Positions 1 to 6,906 are shown, numbered from the stretch's first letter. The stretch is 6,906 nucleotides of DNA from Alphaproteobacteria bacterium (GCA_017643325.1 JAEPNS010000093.1:1-6906), one strand, 5' to 3'. Program-made: numbers and translations. Notes: a model not told the origin generated them from the sequence alone.

Positions 1-1
1 T

Positions 2-2818
2 CTTGCCGCGAACCATCTCTACCGGGGGGACGATGCGCGCCGCATCGCCCGGCTGGCCGACCTCGCAGACCGTGCCGAAATCCCGCTCGTGGCCACCAAC
101 GATGTGCGTCAGCACATCCCCGAACGCCGGGCACTGGCCGACGTTCTCACCTGCATCCGCGAACACTGCACTATCGACAATGCAGGACGGCGTCTGGAGG
201 CAAATGCGGAACGCCACCTGAAACCGGCGGAGGAAATGGCGCGGCTGTTTCGTAACCACCCGGATGCTATTGCCCGCACAGCGGAGATCGCGCGCAAGTG
301 TCGGTTTTCGCTGGAAGAACTGCGTTACGAATACCCCGCCGAACCGGTCCCGGCCGGTCGCACACCCGACGCCGAGTTGGCGCACCTGACATGGCGCGGC
401 GCGGCAACCCGTTATCCGGCCGGAATTCCCGAAAAAGTCCGCACCCAGATCGAGCACGAACTCGCCCTGATCGCCGACCTGCGCTATGCGGCCTATTTCC
501 TGACTGTCCATGACCTCGTCCACTATGCGCGCTCGCGCGACATCCTGTGCCAGGGACGCGGTTCGGCGGCGAATTCCGCCGTCTGCTACTGCCTCGGCAT
601 TACCGCCGTGGACCCGTCACGCCTCGACCTGCTGTTCGAGCGCTTCATTTCCGCCGAGCGCAACGAGCCGCCCGATATCGACGTCGATTTCGAGCATGAG
701 CGGCGCGAGGAGGTGATGCAGTACATCTACGAGAAATACGGGCGCGAGCGCGCCGGACTGGCCGCGACAGTAATCAGCTACCGCTCCCGCTCGGCACTGC
801 GCGAGGTTGGCAAGGCGCTCGGGCTGACCGAGGACACGGTCGCCGCCCTGTCAGGCCAGGTGTGGGGGTGGTCGAACGACGGCATCTCCGACGAGGTGGT
901 GCGCTCGCTGGGCCTTGATCCGCGCGACCACCGGCTCGGGCTGGCGCTGCACCTGACCCGCGAGCTCATCGGCTTTCCCCGGCACTTGTCCCAGCATGTC
1001 GGCGGGTTCGTCATCACCCGTGAGCGGCTCGACGAACTGGTCCCGATCGAGAACGCGGCAATGGAGGACCGCACCGTCATCGAGTGGGACAAGGACGACC
1101 TCGACGCGCTGGGCATCCTGAAGATCGATGTGCTCGCTTTGGGAATGCTGACCTGCGTGCGCAAGGCCTTTGAAATGCTGGAAGATCACTACGACCGCCC
1201 GCTCGAGCTGGCGACTGTCCCGCCCGAGGATCCCGCCGTTTACGACATGCTGTGCGAGGCGGACTCCCTCGGCGTGTTCCAGGTCGAAAGCCGGGCCCAG
1301 ATGGCCTTCCTGCCGCGCATGAAGCCGCGGAACTTCTATGACCTGGTGATCGAGGTGGCAATCGTGCGTCCCGGCCCGATCCAGGGTGACATGGTTCATC
1401 CCTACATCCGGCGCCGAAACGGCGAGGAAGAGGTGGTTTTCCCGTCGCAGGAACTGGAGGAGGTGCTCGGCAAGACCCTGGGCGTGCCGCTTTTCCAGGA
1501 ACAGGCAATGCAGATTGCGATCGTCGCCGCCGGCTTCACGCCTGGCGAGTCCGACCAGTTGCGCCGTGCCATGGCCACCTTCCGCAAGACCGGGACCATC
1601 CACACCTTCCACGCGAAGATGGTCGAGGGCATGGTCGCGCGCGGCTACGAGCGCGAATTCGCCGAGCGCTGCTTCAGCCAGATCGAGGGTTTCGGCGAGT
1701 ACGGCTTCCCGGAAAGCCATGCCGCCTCCTTCGCCCTGCTGGTCTACGTTTCTTCCTGGATCAAGTGCCACTATCCCGATGTGTTCGCCGCCGCGCTGCT
1801 GAACAGCCAGCCGATGGGATTCTACGCACCAGCCCAGATCGTCCGCGACGCGCGCGAGCATGGCGTAGAGATTCGTGGCCCGGATATCAATTTTTCCGGC
1901 TGGGACAACAGTTTGGAAAGCATCGGGAAAGCGACGCATGCCCTCCGGCTCGGATTCCGGCAGATCAAATCCATGAAGGAGGACGCCGCACACGCCCTCG
2001 AAGCAGCATGCCCGCCGGGCGGCTATGCCTCCGTCGAGGATGTCTGGCGCCGGGCCGGCGTGAATTCCGCCACGCTGGTCGCGCTGGCCGAGGCCGACGG
2101 GTTCACCTCGATGGGACTGGACCGGCGCGAGGCCTTGTGGGCAATCCGTGCGCTGGGTCACAACGGTCGGGAAACCGCTGCGTCCCTGCCTCTGTTCGCC
2201 GCCGCCGAAATCCGCGACGCGGTCCCGGAACCTTCCATCGCACTGCCCGACGAGACGCCCGGTGAGGTCGTCGCGAACGACTACGCATCAATCCGGATGT
2301 CGCTGAAACACCACCCGCTGGCGCTGCTTCGCGACGAGCTCGACGCGATGGACGTGGTGACAGCCCGCGACCTGCGCGAGCGCCCCGACAACCGGCGGCT
2401 GACCACGGCCGGGCTCGTACTGGTGCGCCAGCGCCCGGGCAGCGCCAACGGCGTGATCTTCCTGACCCTGGAGGACGAGACCGGCGTGGCCAACATCATC
2501 GTCTGGCCCGACACCTTCAAGCGGCTCCGCAAGGTGATCCTGTCTTCCCGGCTGATGCGCATCACCGGCAAGCTGCAACGCGAGGGGATCGTCACCCACC
2601 TGATCGCGGAGAAGATCGTCGACCTGTCGGACCGGCTCGACGCACTCGGGGATGGCGATACCGTCGAACCACCCTGGGCGCGCGCCGACGAAGTGAAGTA
2701 CGGGAACCATCCAGACCCGCGAATGTCCCATAACCGAGACCGTAAACTCGCGCGCCCCCTGCCCCAGCGTCATCCGCGCAACAATCACATCGCGATCAAG
2801 TCACGGAACTTTCACTAG
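2..2818 (+). CDS. dnaE2: Error-prone DNA polymerase DnaE2/ImuC, C-terminal 938 residues (5' end outside window)
   Basis: This is a C-family DNA polymerase related to the Pol III alpha subunit. In the ImuA-ImuB-DnaE2 system it carries out damage-induced mutagenic translesion synthesis. The reading frame is open from base 2; the ATG at 89 is internal, because the frame before it reads as family-like sequence (LAANHLYRGDD). The family is about 1,050-1,090 residues, so roughly 120-150 N-terminal residues, most of the PHP domain, are missing. In-window residues 225 and 227 (PDIDVDF, bases 671-691) and 376 (KIDVLALG, Asp at 1127) match the three catalytic Asp of E. coli alpha (401, 403, 555). A helix-hairpin-helix-like region lies near residues 677-718. 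A SLPLF pentapeptide lies at 728-732 and an OB-fold (GVIFLTLEDETG) near 802-875. The protein ends IKSRNFH, close to the family's usual SRDFH end. There is no frameshift or internal stop. Regulation by LexA would be expected at the unseen operon start. Confidence 0.96.
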   Translation, partial: LAANHLYRGDDARRIARLADLADRAEIPLVATNDVRQHIPERRALADVLTCIREHCTIDNAGRRLEANAERHLKPAEEMARLFRNHPDAIARTAEIARKCRFSLEELRYEYPAEPVPAGRTPDAELAHLTWRGAATRYPAGIPEKVRTQIEHELALIADLRYAAYFLTVHDLVHYARSRDILCQGRGSAANSAVCYCLGITAVDPSRLDLLFERFISAERNEPPDIDVDFEHERREEVMQYIYEKYGRERAGLAATVISYRSRSALREVGKALGLTEDTVAALSGQVWGWSNDGISDEVVRSLGLDPRDHRLGLALHLTRELIGFPRHLSQHVGGFVITRERLDELVPIENAAMEDRTVIEWDKDDLDALGILKIDVLALGMLTCVRKAFEMLEDHYDRPLELATVPPEDPAVYDMLCEADSLGVFQVESRAQMAFLPRMKPRNFYDLVIEVAIVRPGPIQGDMVHPYIRRRNGEEEVVFPSQELEEVLGKTLGVPLFQEQAMQIAIVAAGFTPGESDQLRRAMATFRKTGTIHTFHAKMVEGMVARGYEREFAERCFSQIEGFGEYGFPESHAASFALLVYVSSWIKCHYPDVFAAALLNSQPMGFYAPAQIVRDAREHGVEIRGPDINFSGWDNSLESIGKATHALRLGFRQIKSMKEDAAHALEAACPPGGYASVEDVWRRAGVNSATLVALAEADGFTSMGLDRREALWAIRALGHNGRETAASLPLFAAAEIRDAVPEPSIALPDETPGEVVANDYASIRMSLKHHPLALLRDELDAMDVVTARDLRERPDNRRLTTAGLVLVRQRPGSANGVIFLTLEDETGVANIIVWPDTFKRLRKVILSSRLMRITGKLQREGIVTHLIAEKIVDLSDRLDALGDGDTVEPPWARADEVKYGNHPDPRMSHNRDRKLARPLPQRHPRNNHIAIKSRNFH

Positions 2819-2824
2819 GCCTAG
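2815..2824. repeat. 10-bp perfect palindrome spanning both convergent stop codons
   Basis: CTAGGCCTAG reads the same on both strands. It holds the TAG stop of dnaE2 (2816-2818) and, on the minus strand, the TAG stop of the transglutaminase gene (2823-2821). Only bases 2819-2820 lie between the genes. The flanking bases (A at 2814, G at 2825) do not pair, so there is no longer stem and no T-run. This is not a rho-independent terminator. It may be a chance result of two TAG stops facing each other across GC. Confidence 0.9.
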
Positions 2825-3720
2825 GCCGCGCCGCTCAGCACCTGCTGGGCGCGGACCGAGACGTCGATCTCCAGCCCAAGAAAATCCTCCGGCGCGCCGC
2901 TGAAACTGCCAGAGACCGGCACCGCCTGTTCCGGCTCGCGCGCAACGGCGATCGGCACGAGGTTGAAGCCGCCGAAGGACCCGTTGGTCGGGTCAAACTC
3001 GACCCAGCCGGCGCCCGGCAGGTAGACCTGGACCCAGGCGTGGGTCGAACCGGCCCCCACGATATCGCTCTGGCCGCCGTCGAGTGCCGGGTCATAGAGG
3101 TAGCCGCTTACGAAGCGCGCCGCGAGCCCTACGCTCCGTACGGCCTCCATCATGAACAACGCATAGTCGCGGCAGGTGCCGGAGCCCAGATTGAGGGTCT
3201 CCACCGGGGTCTGGACGCCCGGTTCGTGACGCTCGGCGTAGTCGAACTCCTGCTTGATGGCCTGGGTAACCGACGTCAGGAAAATTTCGGTATCAATGCC
3301 GCCTGTGCCCGCGCCCAGAAACCGTCGGGTCCATTCCGTCACCCGACGCTCGGGATCGGGATAGTGCCGCTCGATCGTGCGGCCAAGATCAGGGACCTCG
3401 TTGGCCGGATAGCTGAACGGGATTGTGCGGGCGTAATCCTCAATCGGGAACTCCGGCGTGTCGAGCGGATACCGGTCGAGAACGATCCGGCTTTCGAGAT
3501 GCAGCGTATCGGCCATGCCCGAAAAACTCGCGACCGCGACCGAGTTTCCAAACACGTCGTGAAACCAGCGGATATCGGCCTGCGGCGACACGGACAGGCT
3601 CGCATCGAGCAGGCGTAGGTCATGGCTGTCGCGCGGCCGGAACATCATCCGGTGTTCCCCGAAAGACACCGGGTTCAGGTAGCGGTACGTGGTCTTGTGA
3701 TCGACGGTCAGGCGTTGCAC
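2821..3720 (-). CDS. Transglutaminase-like cysteine peptidase family protein (299 aa)
   Basis: This is a member of the bacterial transglutaminase-like family (COG1305), with an N-terminal Bact_transglu_N-type domain (from about residue 1, QRLTVDHKTTYRY) followed by a transglutaminase/papain-like core. The expected catalytic triad is visible: Cys183 (SGTCRDYALFM), His227 (GSTHAWVQVYL) and Asp243 (WVEFDPTNG). No signal peptide or membrane segment is seen, so it is probably cytoplasmic. I chose the GTG at 3720 because GGAG (3728-3731) sits 7 nt upstream and family homology begins right there. An upstream in-frame start at 3822 would add 34 residues that look nothing like the family. Proteins of this type are often encoded with circularly permuted ATP-grasp and alpha-E proteins, as here. 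The activity could be amide hydrolysis (isopeptidase or protease) or transamidation, and the substrate is unknown. It is the last gene of the minus-strand run, 133 bp after the glutaminase. Confidence 0.92.
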   Translation of the reverse strand: MQRLTVDHKTTYRYLNPVSFGEHRMMFRPRDSHDLRLLDASLSVSPQADIRWFHDVFGNSVAVASFSGMADTLHLESRIVLDRYPLDTPEFPIEDYARTIPFSYPANEVPDLGRTIERHYPDPERRVTEWTRRFLGAGTGGIDTEIFLTSVTQAIKQEFDYAERHEPGVQTPVETLNLGSGTCRDYALFMMEAVRSVGLAARFVSGYLYDPALDGGQSDIVGAGSTHAWVQVYLPGAGWVEFDPTNGSFGGFNLVPIAVAREPEQAVPVSGSFSGAPEDFLGLEIDVSVRAQQVLSGAA

Positions 3721-3853
3721 CCGCACACTCCAAAATTCCCTGAATGGCCGACATAGGCCTTCGCGGAACCTGCGGCACGATGCATGTGCGCATAGCTGCC
3801 CCGCCAAACTACCATTGCCCAATTCTTTAGCAGTTCACTCCGCGCCGCACGGA
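3721..3853 (-). other. 133-bp gap between glutaminase and transglutaminase genes
   Basis: This is the only non-coding stretch of any size in the window. Apart from the GGAG ribosome-binding site near its end, I see no strong -35/-10 pair, no hairpin followed by T residues and no LexA-type direct repeat. It is long enough to hold an internal promoter or an RNA processing site, but none can be supported by eye. Confidence 0.5.
3728..3731 (-). promoter_or_regulatory. Shine-Dalgarno site deciding the transglutaminase start
   Basis: GGAG on the minus strand, 7 nt before the GTG at 3720. It supports this GTG over the longer in-frame start at 3822. It also argues against the GTG at 3726, which would leave only 1 nt of spacing. 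Confidence 0.65.
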
Positions 3854-4771
3854 CTAAAAGATGGAGCGACCGGTAATCTGCGCAAACAGTTCAAGCGCGC
3901 GCGTTCCGACCACGGAGTTTCCGTTTTCATCGAGTTCGGGTGCCCAAACCGCGATCGTCATCTCATTCGGTACGATCGCCACAATGCCGCCACCCACACC
4001 GCTTTTCGCGGGCAGGCCGACGCGGTAGGCAAAGCGGCCCACGGCGTCGTAAAGCCCGCACGTCAGCATCAGGGAGTTGATTTGGCGCGACTGGCGGTCC
4101 GTGAGCACTGAATCAGCTATCACCGGCGAGAACCCGTCGTTCGCCAGGGGAAGGAACGCACGGGCAAGTTGCTCGCAGCTCATGGCGAGCGAGCAATGGT
4201 GAAAATAGGCATCAAGCACGAGGTCGAGACTGTTCTCGATATTGTCGTGAGCTTTCATGAAGTTCGCCAAGGCGAAGTTGATATAGCCGTGCTCATACTC
4301 CGAACGCGCCACATCCTCGTCGAACCCTATGGATGAATCGCCGGACAGGCGGCGCGCATAGTCAAGGAAACAGTCCTTGGCCTCGTCGAGAACCGAAATC
4401 AGCGCGTCGATCACCACGATGGCGCCCGCGTTGATGAACGGATTGCGCGGAATGCCCTTTTCATGCTCGAGCTGGACAAGGGAGTTGAACGCATTGCCGG
4501 ACGGTTCGCGCCCGACCCGATTCCACAAACGTTCGTCGTCGGCGATCCGCATCGCCAGCATCAGCGAGAAGACCTTTGAAATGCTCTGGATGGAAAACGC
4601 CTCTGCGCTGTCACCGACGTTGAAGGTCTGCCCCTTCGCCGTATGAACGGCCATGCCGAACTTGTCTGCGGGAACACGCGCAAGGGCCGGGATGTAGTCG
4701 GCAACCATTCCCCGGCCAATATACTGCCGGGCATCGGACTCGATCTCTTCAAGGACCGAAGAGAGGTTCAT
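3854..4771 (-). CDS. glsA: Glutaminase, serine-dependent beta-lactamase fold type (305 aa)
   Basis: This enzyme hydrolyses L-glutamine to L-glutamate and ammonia in the cytoplasm. The length (305) and full-length similarity fit the bacterial GlsA family (E. coli YneH is 308). Visible family residues are the Ser63-x-x-Lys66 nucleophile and base pair in FSIQSISKVFS, Asn114 in NPFINAGA, Glu158 and Asn165 in SEYEHGYIN, Tyr189 (AYFHHCS), Tyr241 (GLYDAVG) and Val259 in KSGVGGG. The residue before Asn165 is Ile, where I recall Arg in relatives (ARN). The ATG directly follows the TGA of the alpha-E gene (TGAATG), and no Shine-Dalgarno sequence is apparent just upstream. Translation is therefore probably coupled to the preceding gene. 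A glutaminase is not a usual member of the ATP-grasp / alpha-E / transglutaminase cluster. A role in feeding glutamate to the amidoligase, or in processing its product, is an inference; a plain metabolic glutaminase is the alternative. Confidence 0.95.
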   Translation of the reverse strand: MNLSSVLEEIESDARQYIGRGMVADYIPALARVPADKFGMAVHTAKGQTFNVGDSAEAFSIQSISKVFSLMLAMRIADDERLWNRVGREPSGNAFNSLVQLEHEKGIPRNPFINAGAIVVIDALISVLDEAKDCFLDYARRLSGDSSIGFDEDVARSEYEHGYINFALANFMKAHDNIENSLDLVLDAYFHHCSLAMSCEQLARAFLPLANDGFSPVIADSVLTDRQSRQINSLMLTCGLYDAVGRFAYRVGLPAKSGVGGGIVAIVPNEMTIAVWAPELDENGNSVVGTRALELFAQITGRSIF

Positions 4772-5737
4772 TCAGATTGACGTCAGGTAGGCCTTGCCGA
4801 TTTCGTTCGAAACATCGCCGAGCGAAATCTGGAGGTCGTCAATGAACTTGTGCAACCGCGTCGGTGTAACGCGCTGTCCCAGACCCGTTTCAAGGGTGAA
4901 AGCCAGCGCGCGTCGTGCGTCCTCGACCGACTTGCGACGCTGGTGTCCGTGCCGGGTCTCGAGTTCGTGAAGCCGCGCGGTCACCCGCTCAACGCAAAGC
5001 GCTACCGCGCGCGGAAACTCCCGATCGTACAAAAGGAAACCGGCAATGTCGGCCGCAGCGGACCCTGCCGGGTGCAGGCTGCGGAATGCGTGATATCCGG
5101 CCACGGACCGGAGCAGCACGCTCCAGTGGATCGAATCCCGGCCCTCAGCATCATGCGCCGAAATCCGGTCGTAGCCCATGTCGAGGATGCGCGTGGTCTG
5201 GTCTGCCCGCTCCAGATACTTGCCGAGTTGATAGAAGCACCAGGCCTCACCGCGGAAAAACGTTCCCTCGGCCACCCCTTCGAACGTTTGGCAGTCCATC
5301 TTCACGTCCGCACACACGCGCGACAGGTTGTTCATGCGGATATCGCGCTGTGTGAGCTCCGACAAACGGTTGTGGAACATGTTGAGCTGCGTCCACATCT
5401 CCGTACTGATCAGGTGCCGGACCGACCGGGCATTCTGGCGTGCCTCGGCGATTGAGTACGCAATCGATGTCGGGTTGGTCCGGTCGATGACATAGAAGTT
5501 CGATACCGAGGCGGCATCCGGCTTGTCATGAGATTCCAGAAAGCGCGCCGTATCGGCGTAGAGATCGAGAACGACCTTCCAGTCGGGACCTTCCGGCTGG
5601 TCACGTGCATACGTCTCGTTGATGTCGAGAATGCGCGCCAGCGCTTCGGCGCGCTCCATATAGCGGCCGAGCCAGAAGATGTTCCAGCCGAAACGTGCGA
5701 TCAGACTAGCCAATGACCCAGGTATCCTTTGATCCAC
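4772..5737 (-). CDS. Alpha-E domain protein (DUF403/COG2307), 321 aa
   Basis: This is an all-alpha protein of the family named for its conserved Glu-Arg (ER) motif. Two copies are visible: YMERAEALARILD (Glu28-Arg29) and YLERADQTTRILD (Glu176-Arg177). Other family-like stretches are ARQNARSVRHLI (99-110), followed by MWTQLN, and FLLYDREFPRAV (234-245). The length is usual for the family. The biochemical function is unknown. It is nearly always encoded beside a circularly permuted ATP-grasp protein and is thought to work with it. The start is uncertain. GTG at 5737 overlaps the upstream gene by 32 bp and has only a close-set AGGG before it. TTG at 5713 would give 313 residues, an 8-bp overlap and an AAAGGA 11 nt upstream. 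It would also bring the N-terminus nearer to the family's usual start, about ten residues before WLGRYMERA. The stop TGA abuts the glutaminase ATG. Confidence 0.93.
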   Translation of the reverse strand: MDQRIPGSLASLIARFGWNIFWLGRYMERAEALARILDINETYARDQPEGPDWKVVLDLYADTARFLESHDKPDAASVSNFYVIDRTNPTSIAYSIAEARQNARSVRHLISTEMWTQLNMFHNRLSELTQRDIRMNNLSRVCADVKMDCQTFEGVAEGTFFRGEAWCFYQLGKYLERADQTTRILDMGYDRISAHDAEGRDSIHWSVLLRSVAGYHAFRSLHPAGSAAADIAGFLLYDREFPRAVALCVERVTARLHELETRHGHQRRKSVEDARRALAFTLETGLGQRVTPTRLHKFIDDLQISLGDVSNEIGKAYLTSI

Positions 5738-6905
5738 CGCCCTGCGACGAATTCACCACAAGCGACCCGCGCTTCATGGCGACGCGCGTCAGGCCGCCGG
5801 GCAGAACCCAGGTCGATCGGCCAGTCAGCGCGAACGGGCGCAAATCGACATGTCGGGGCTCGACGTTGCGCCCGACCAGCGTCGGCGAAACCGATAGGTT
5901 GACGACCGGCTGGCTGATGAAGTTGTCAGGATCCGCCTTCACCTTTTTCCGCAATTCCGCCAGCTCCCGCTTGCTGGCCTTTGGCCCGACAACCACCCCG
6001 TAGCCGCCCGCCTCGCCCACCGGCTTGGTGACCAGCTTGTCGAGATTGTCGAGGGTTTTCTTGAGGCCTTCCGGCTCGCGGCAGATGTTTGTCGGCACGT
6101 TCGACAGGATCGGCTCCTCGTCGAGATAATATTTGATGATACGGGGCATATAGGCATAGACCGCCTTGTCATCGGCCACGCCTGTCCCCACCGCATTTGC
6201 GAGTGTCACGTTGCCCTTGCGATACGCGTCGAACAGCCCCGGCACGCCCAGCACGCTGTCGGGGCGGAACGTCTTCGGGTCGAGAAACGCGTCGTCAATA
6301 CGCCGGTAAATAACGTGAACTTCTTCAAGCCCGCGCGTCGTGCGCATGTACACCCTGTCTTTCCGCACGACGAGATCCTGGCCCTCGACCAGCGGCCCGC
6401 CCATCTCGCGCGCCAGAAAGACATGCTCGAAATAAGCGGCGTTGTAGACGCCCGGCGAGAGGATCACGACGTTCGGGTCGCTCACGCCCTTCGGGGCGAC
6501 CTGCGTCAATGCCTTCATGAGCTGACGGCCGTAATCGTCGACGTCCTTCAACTGGACGCCCTCGGCGAGATCCGGGAACGCCCGCATCATCAGGTGCCGA
6601 TTTTCAATCACATAGGATACGCCCGAGGGGATGCGCGCATTGTCCTCGAGCACGAGGAAGTTGCCCTTTTCATCGCGTACGAGATCTGTTCCACAGATAT
6701 GCACATATGTGCCCAGTGGCGGCGTGAAGCCCTCCATCTCGGGGCGATAGTGCTTGTTGTCCTTGACGAGTTCCTCCGGGATGATCCCGTCCTTGAACAC
6801 CTTGCCGGAGTTGTAGATGTCCTTGAGAAACAGGTTCAGGGCTGCAACACGCTGCTGAACACCGGTATTGATCGTATCCCAGTCTTTCGGGGAGAGAACC
6901 CGCGG
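5706..6905 (-). CDS. Circularly permuted ATP-grasp protein (COG2308), C-terminal 399 residues (5' end outside window)
   Basis: This is a predicted ATP-dependent amidoligase-type enzyme with a circularly permuted ATP-grasp fold (CP_ATPgrasp_1 type). The frame is open to the right edge, and the sequence before the in-frame GTG at 6800 is family-like (LNLFLKDIYNSGK). The start is therefore upstream, with perhaps 70-90 residues missing from a family of about 470-490. The motif LEDNARIPSG (6650-6621) carries the acidic and Asn residues expected to bind metal, here N-terminal because of the permutation. TKPVGEAGGYG (near 6029-5997) carries the nucleotide-binding Lys (codon 6026-6024) and a Gly-rich loop. 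HVDLRPFAL and the end SSQGGGSKDTWVIG are also typical. It is the first visible gene of the minus-strand run and overlaps the alpha-E gene. The product of the reaction is unknown; ligation of an amino acid or amine to a carboxylate is inferred from the superfamily. Confidence 0.94.
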   Translation of the reverse strand, partial: PRVLSPKDWDTINTGVQQRVAALNLFLKDIYNSGKVFKDGIIPEELVKDNKHYRPEMEGFTPPLGTYVHICGTDLVRDEKGNFLVLEDNARIPSGVSYVIENRHLMMRAFPDLAEGVQLKDVDDYGRQLMKALTQVAPKGVSDPNVVILSPGVYNAAYFEHVFLAREMGGPLVEGQDLVVRKDRVYMRTTRGLEEVHVIYRRIDDAFLDPKTFRPDSVLGVPGLFDAYRKGNVTLANAVGTGVADDKAVYAYMPRIIKYYLDEEPILSNVPTNICREPEGLKKTLDNLDKLVTKPVGEAGGYGVVVGPKASKRELAELRKKVKADPDNFISQPVVNLSVSPTLVGRNVEPRHVDLRPFALTGRSTWVLPGGLTRVAMKRGSLVVNSSQGGGSKDTWVIG

Positions 6906-6906
6906 A

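Noticed and set aside
851..2161. 436-codon open frame on the minus strand inside dnaE2
   Set aside because: It lies antisense to the polymerase active-site region, whose protein is clearly conserved. Its translation resembles no family I recognise. Long antisense frames are common in GC-rich genes.
2690..2815. Possible degenerate or frameshifted dnaE2 C-terminus
   Set aside because: The sequence after the OB-fold looks irregular, but the frame stays open and ends in the family-typical SRNFH, so the gene is intact here.
3040..3618. 192-codon plus-strand open frame opposite the transglutaminase gene
   Set aside because: It is the antisense shadow of a gene with a full catalytic triad, with no recognisable motif or ribosome-binding site support.
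3721..3822. 34-residue N-terminal extension of the transglutaminase protein from the in-frame start at 3822
   Set aside because: The extra residues do not match the family's start, while GTG 3720 has GGAG at 7 nt and starts exactly at the homology.
3721..3853. Possible promoter (TTTGGC and TATGCG-like elements) or terminator in the gap on the minus strand
   Set aside because: The elements are poor matches with bad spacing, the inverted repeats are short and far apart, and there is no T-run.
4850..5455. 201-codon plus-strand open frame opposite the alpha-E gene
   Set aside because: It is antisense to a well-conserved family protein and its translation has no recognisable domain.

Overview
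The window is GC-rich and almost wholly coding: five genes and no RNA gene, insertion sequence or CRISPR array that I can see. Gene content and protein style fit a proteobacterium, probably an alphaproteobacterium. That placement is an inference from general resemblance, not from a database match. It rests on an ImuC/DnaE2-type polymerase and on a transglutaminase / alpha-E / circularly permuted ATP-grasp cluster.

Left part (1-2818, plus strand): the 3' end of dnaE2 (imuC), the error-prone replicative-type polymerase of SOS mutagenesis. The N-terminus lies off the left edge. The polymerase catalytic carboxylates, a helix-hairpin-helix-like region, an OB-fold and the typical C-terminus are all present. 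Its usual partners imuA and imuB would be expected to the left, outside the window.

Right part (6905 down to 2821, minus strand): a four-gene run transcribed toward dnaE2. In order of transcription it holds a circularly permuted ATP-grasp protein (N-terminus off the right edge), an alpha-E domain protein, a glutaminase (glsA type) and a transglutaminase-like cysteine peptidase. The first two genes overlap. The second and third abut as TGA-ATG with no gap. The fourth follows after 133 bp and has its own Shine-Dalgarno sequence. ATP-grasp, alpha-E and transglutaminase genes are a known conserved neighbourhood, proposed from comparative genomics to make and process a peptide-like or amide-linked product. 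The biochemical role is still unclear.

The point most worth attention is the glutaminase. It sits inside this set, apparently translationally coupled to the alpha-E gene. It could supply glutamate or ammonia to the amidoligase, or act on its product. No gene for the Anbu proteasome-like peptidase that often accompanies the cluster is in the window. The last minus-strand gene and dnaE2 converge with only 2 bp between their stop codons, and both stops lie inside one 10-bp perfect palindrome.
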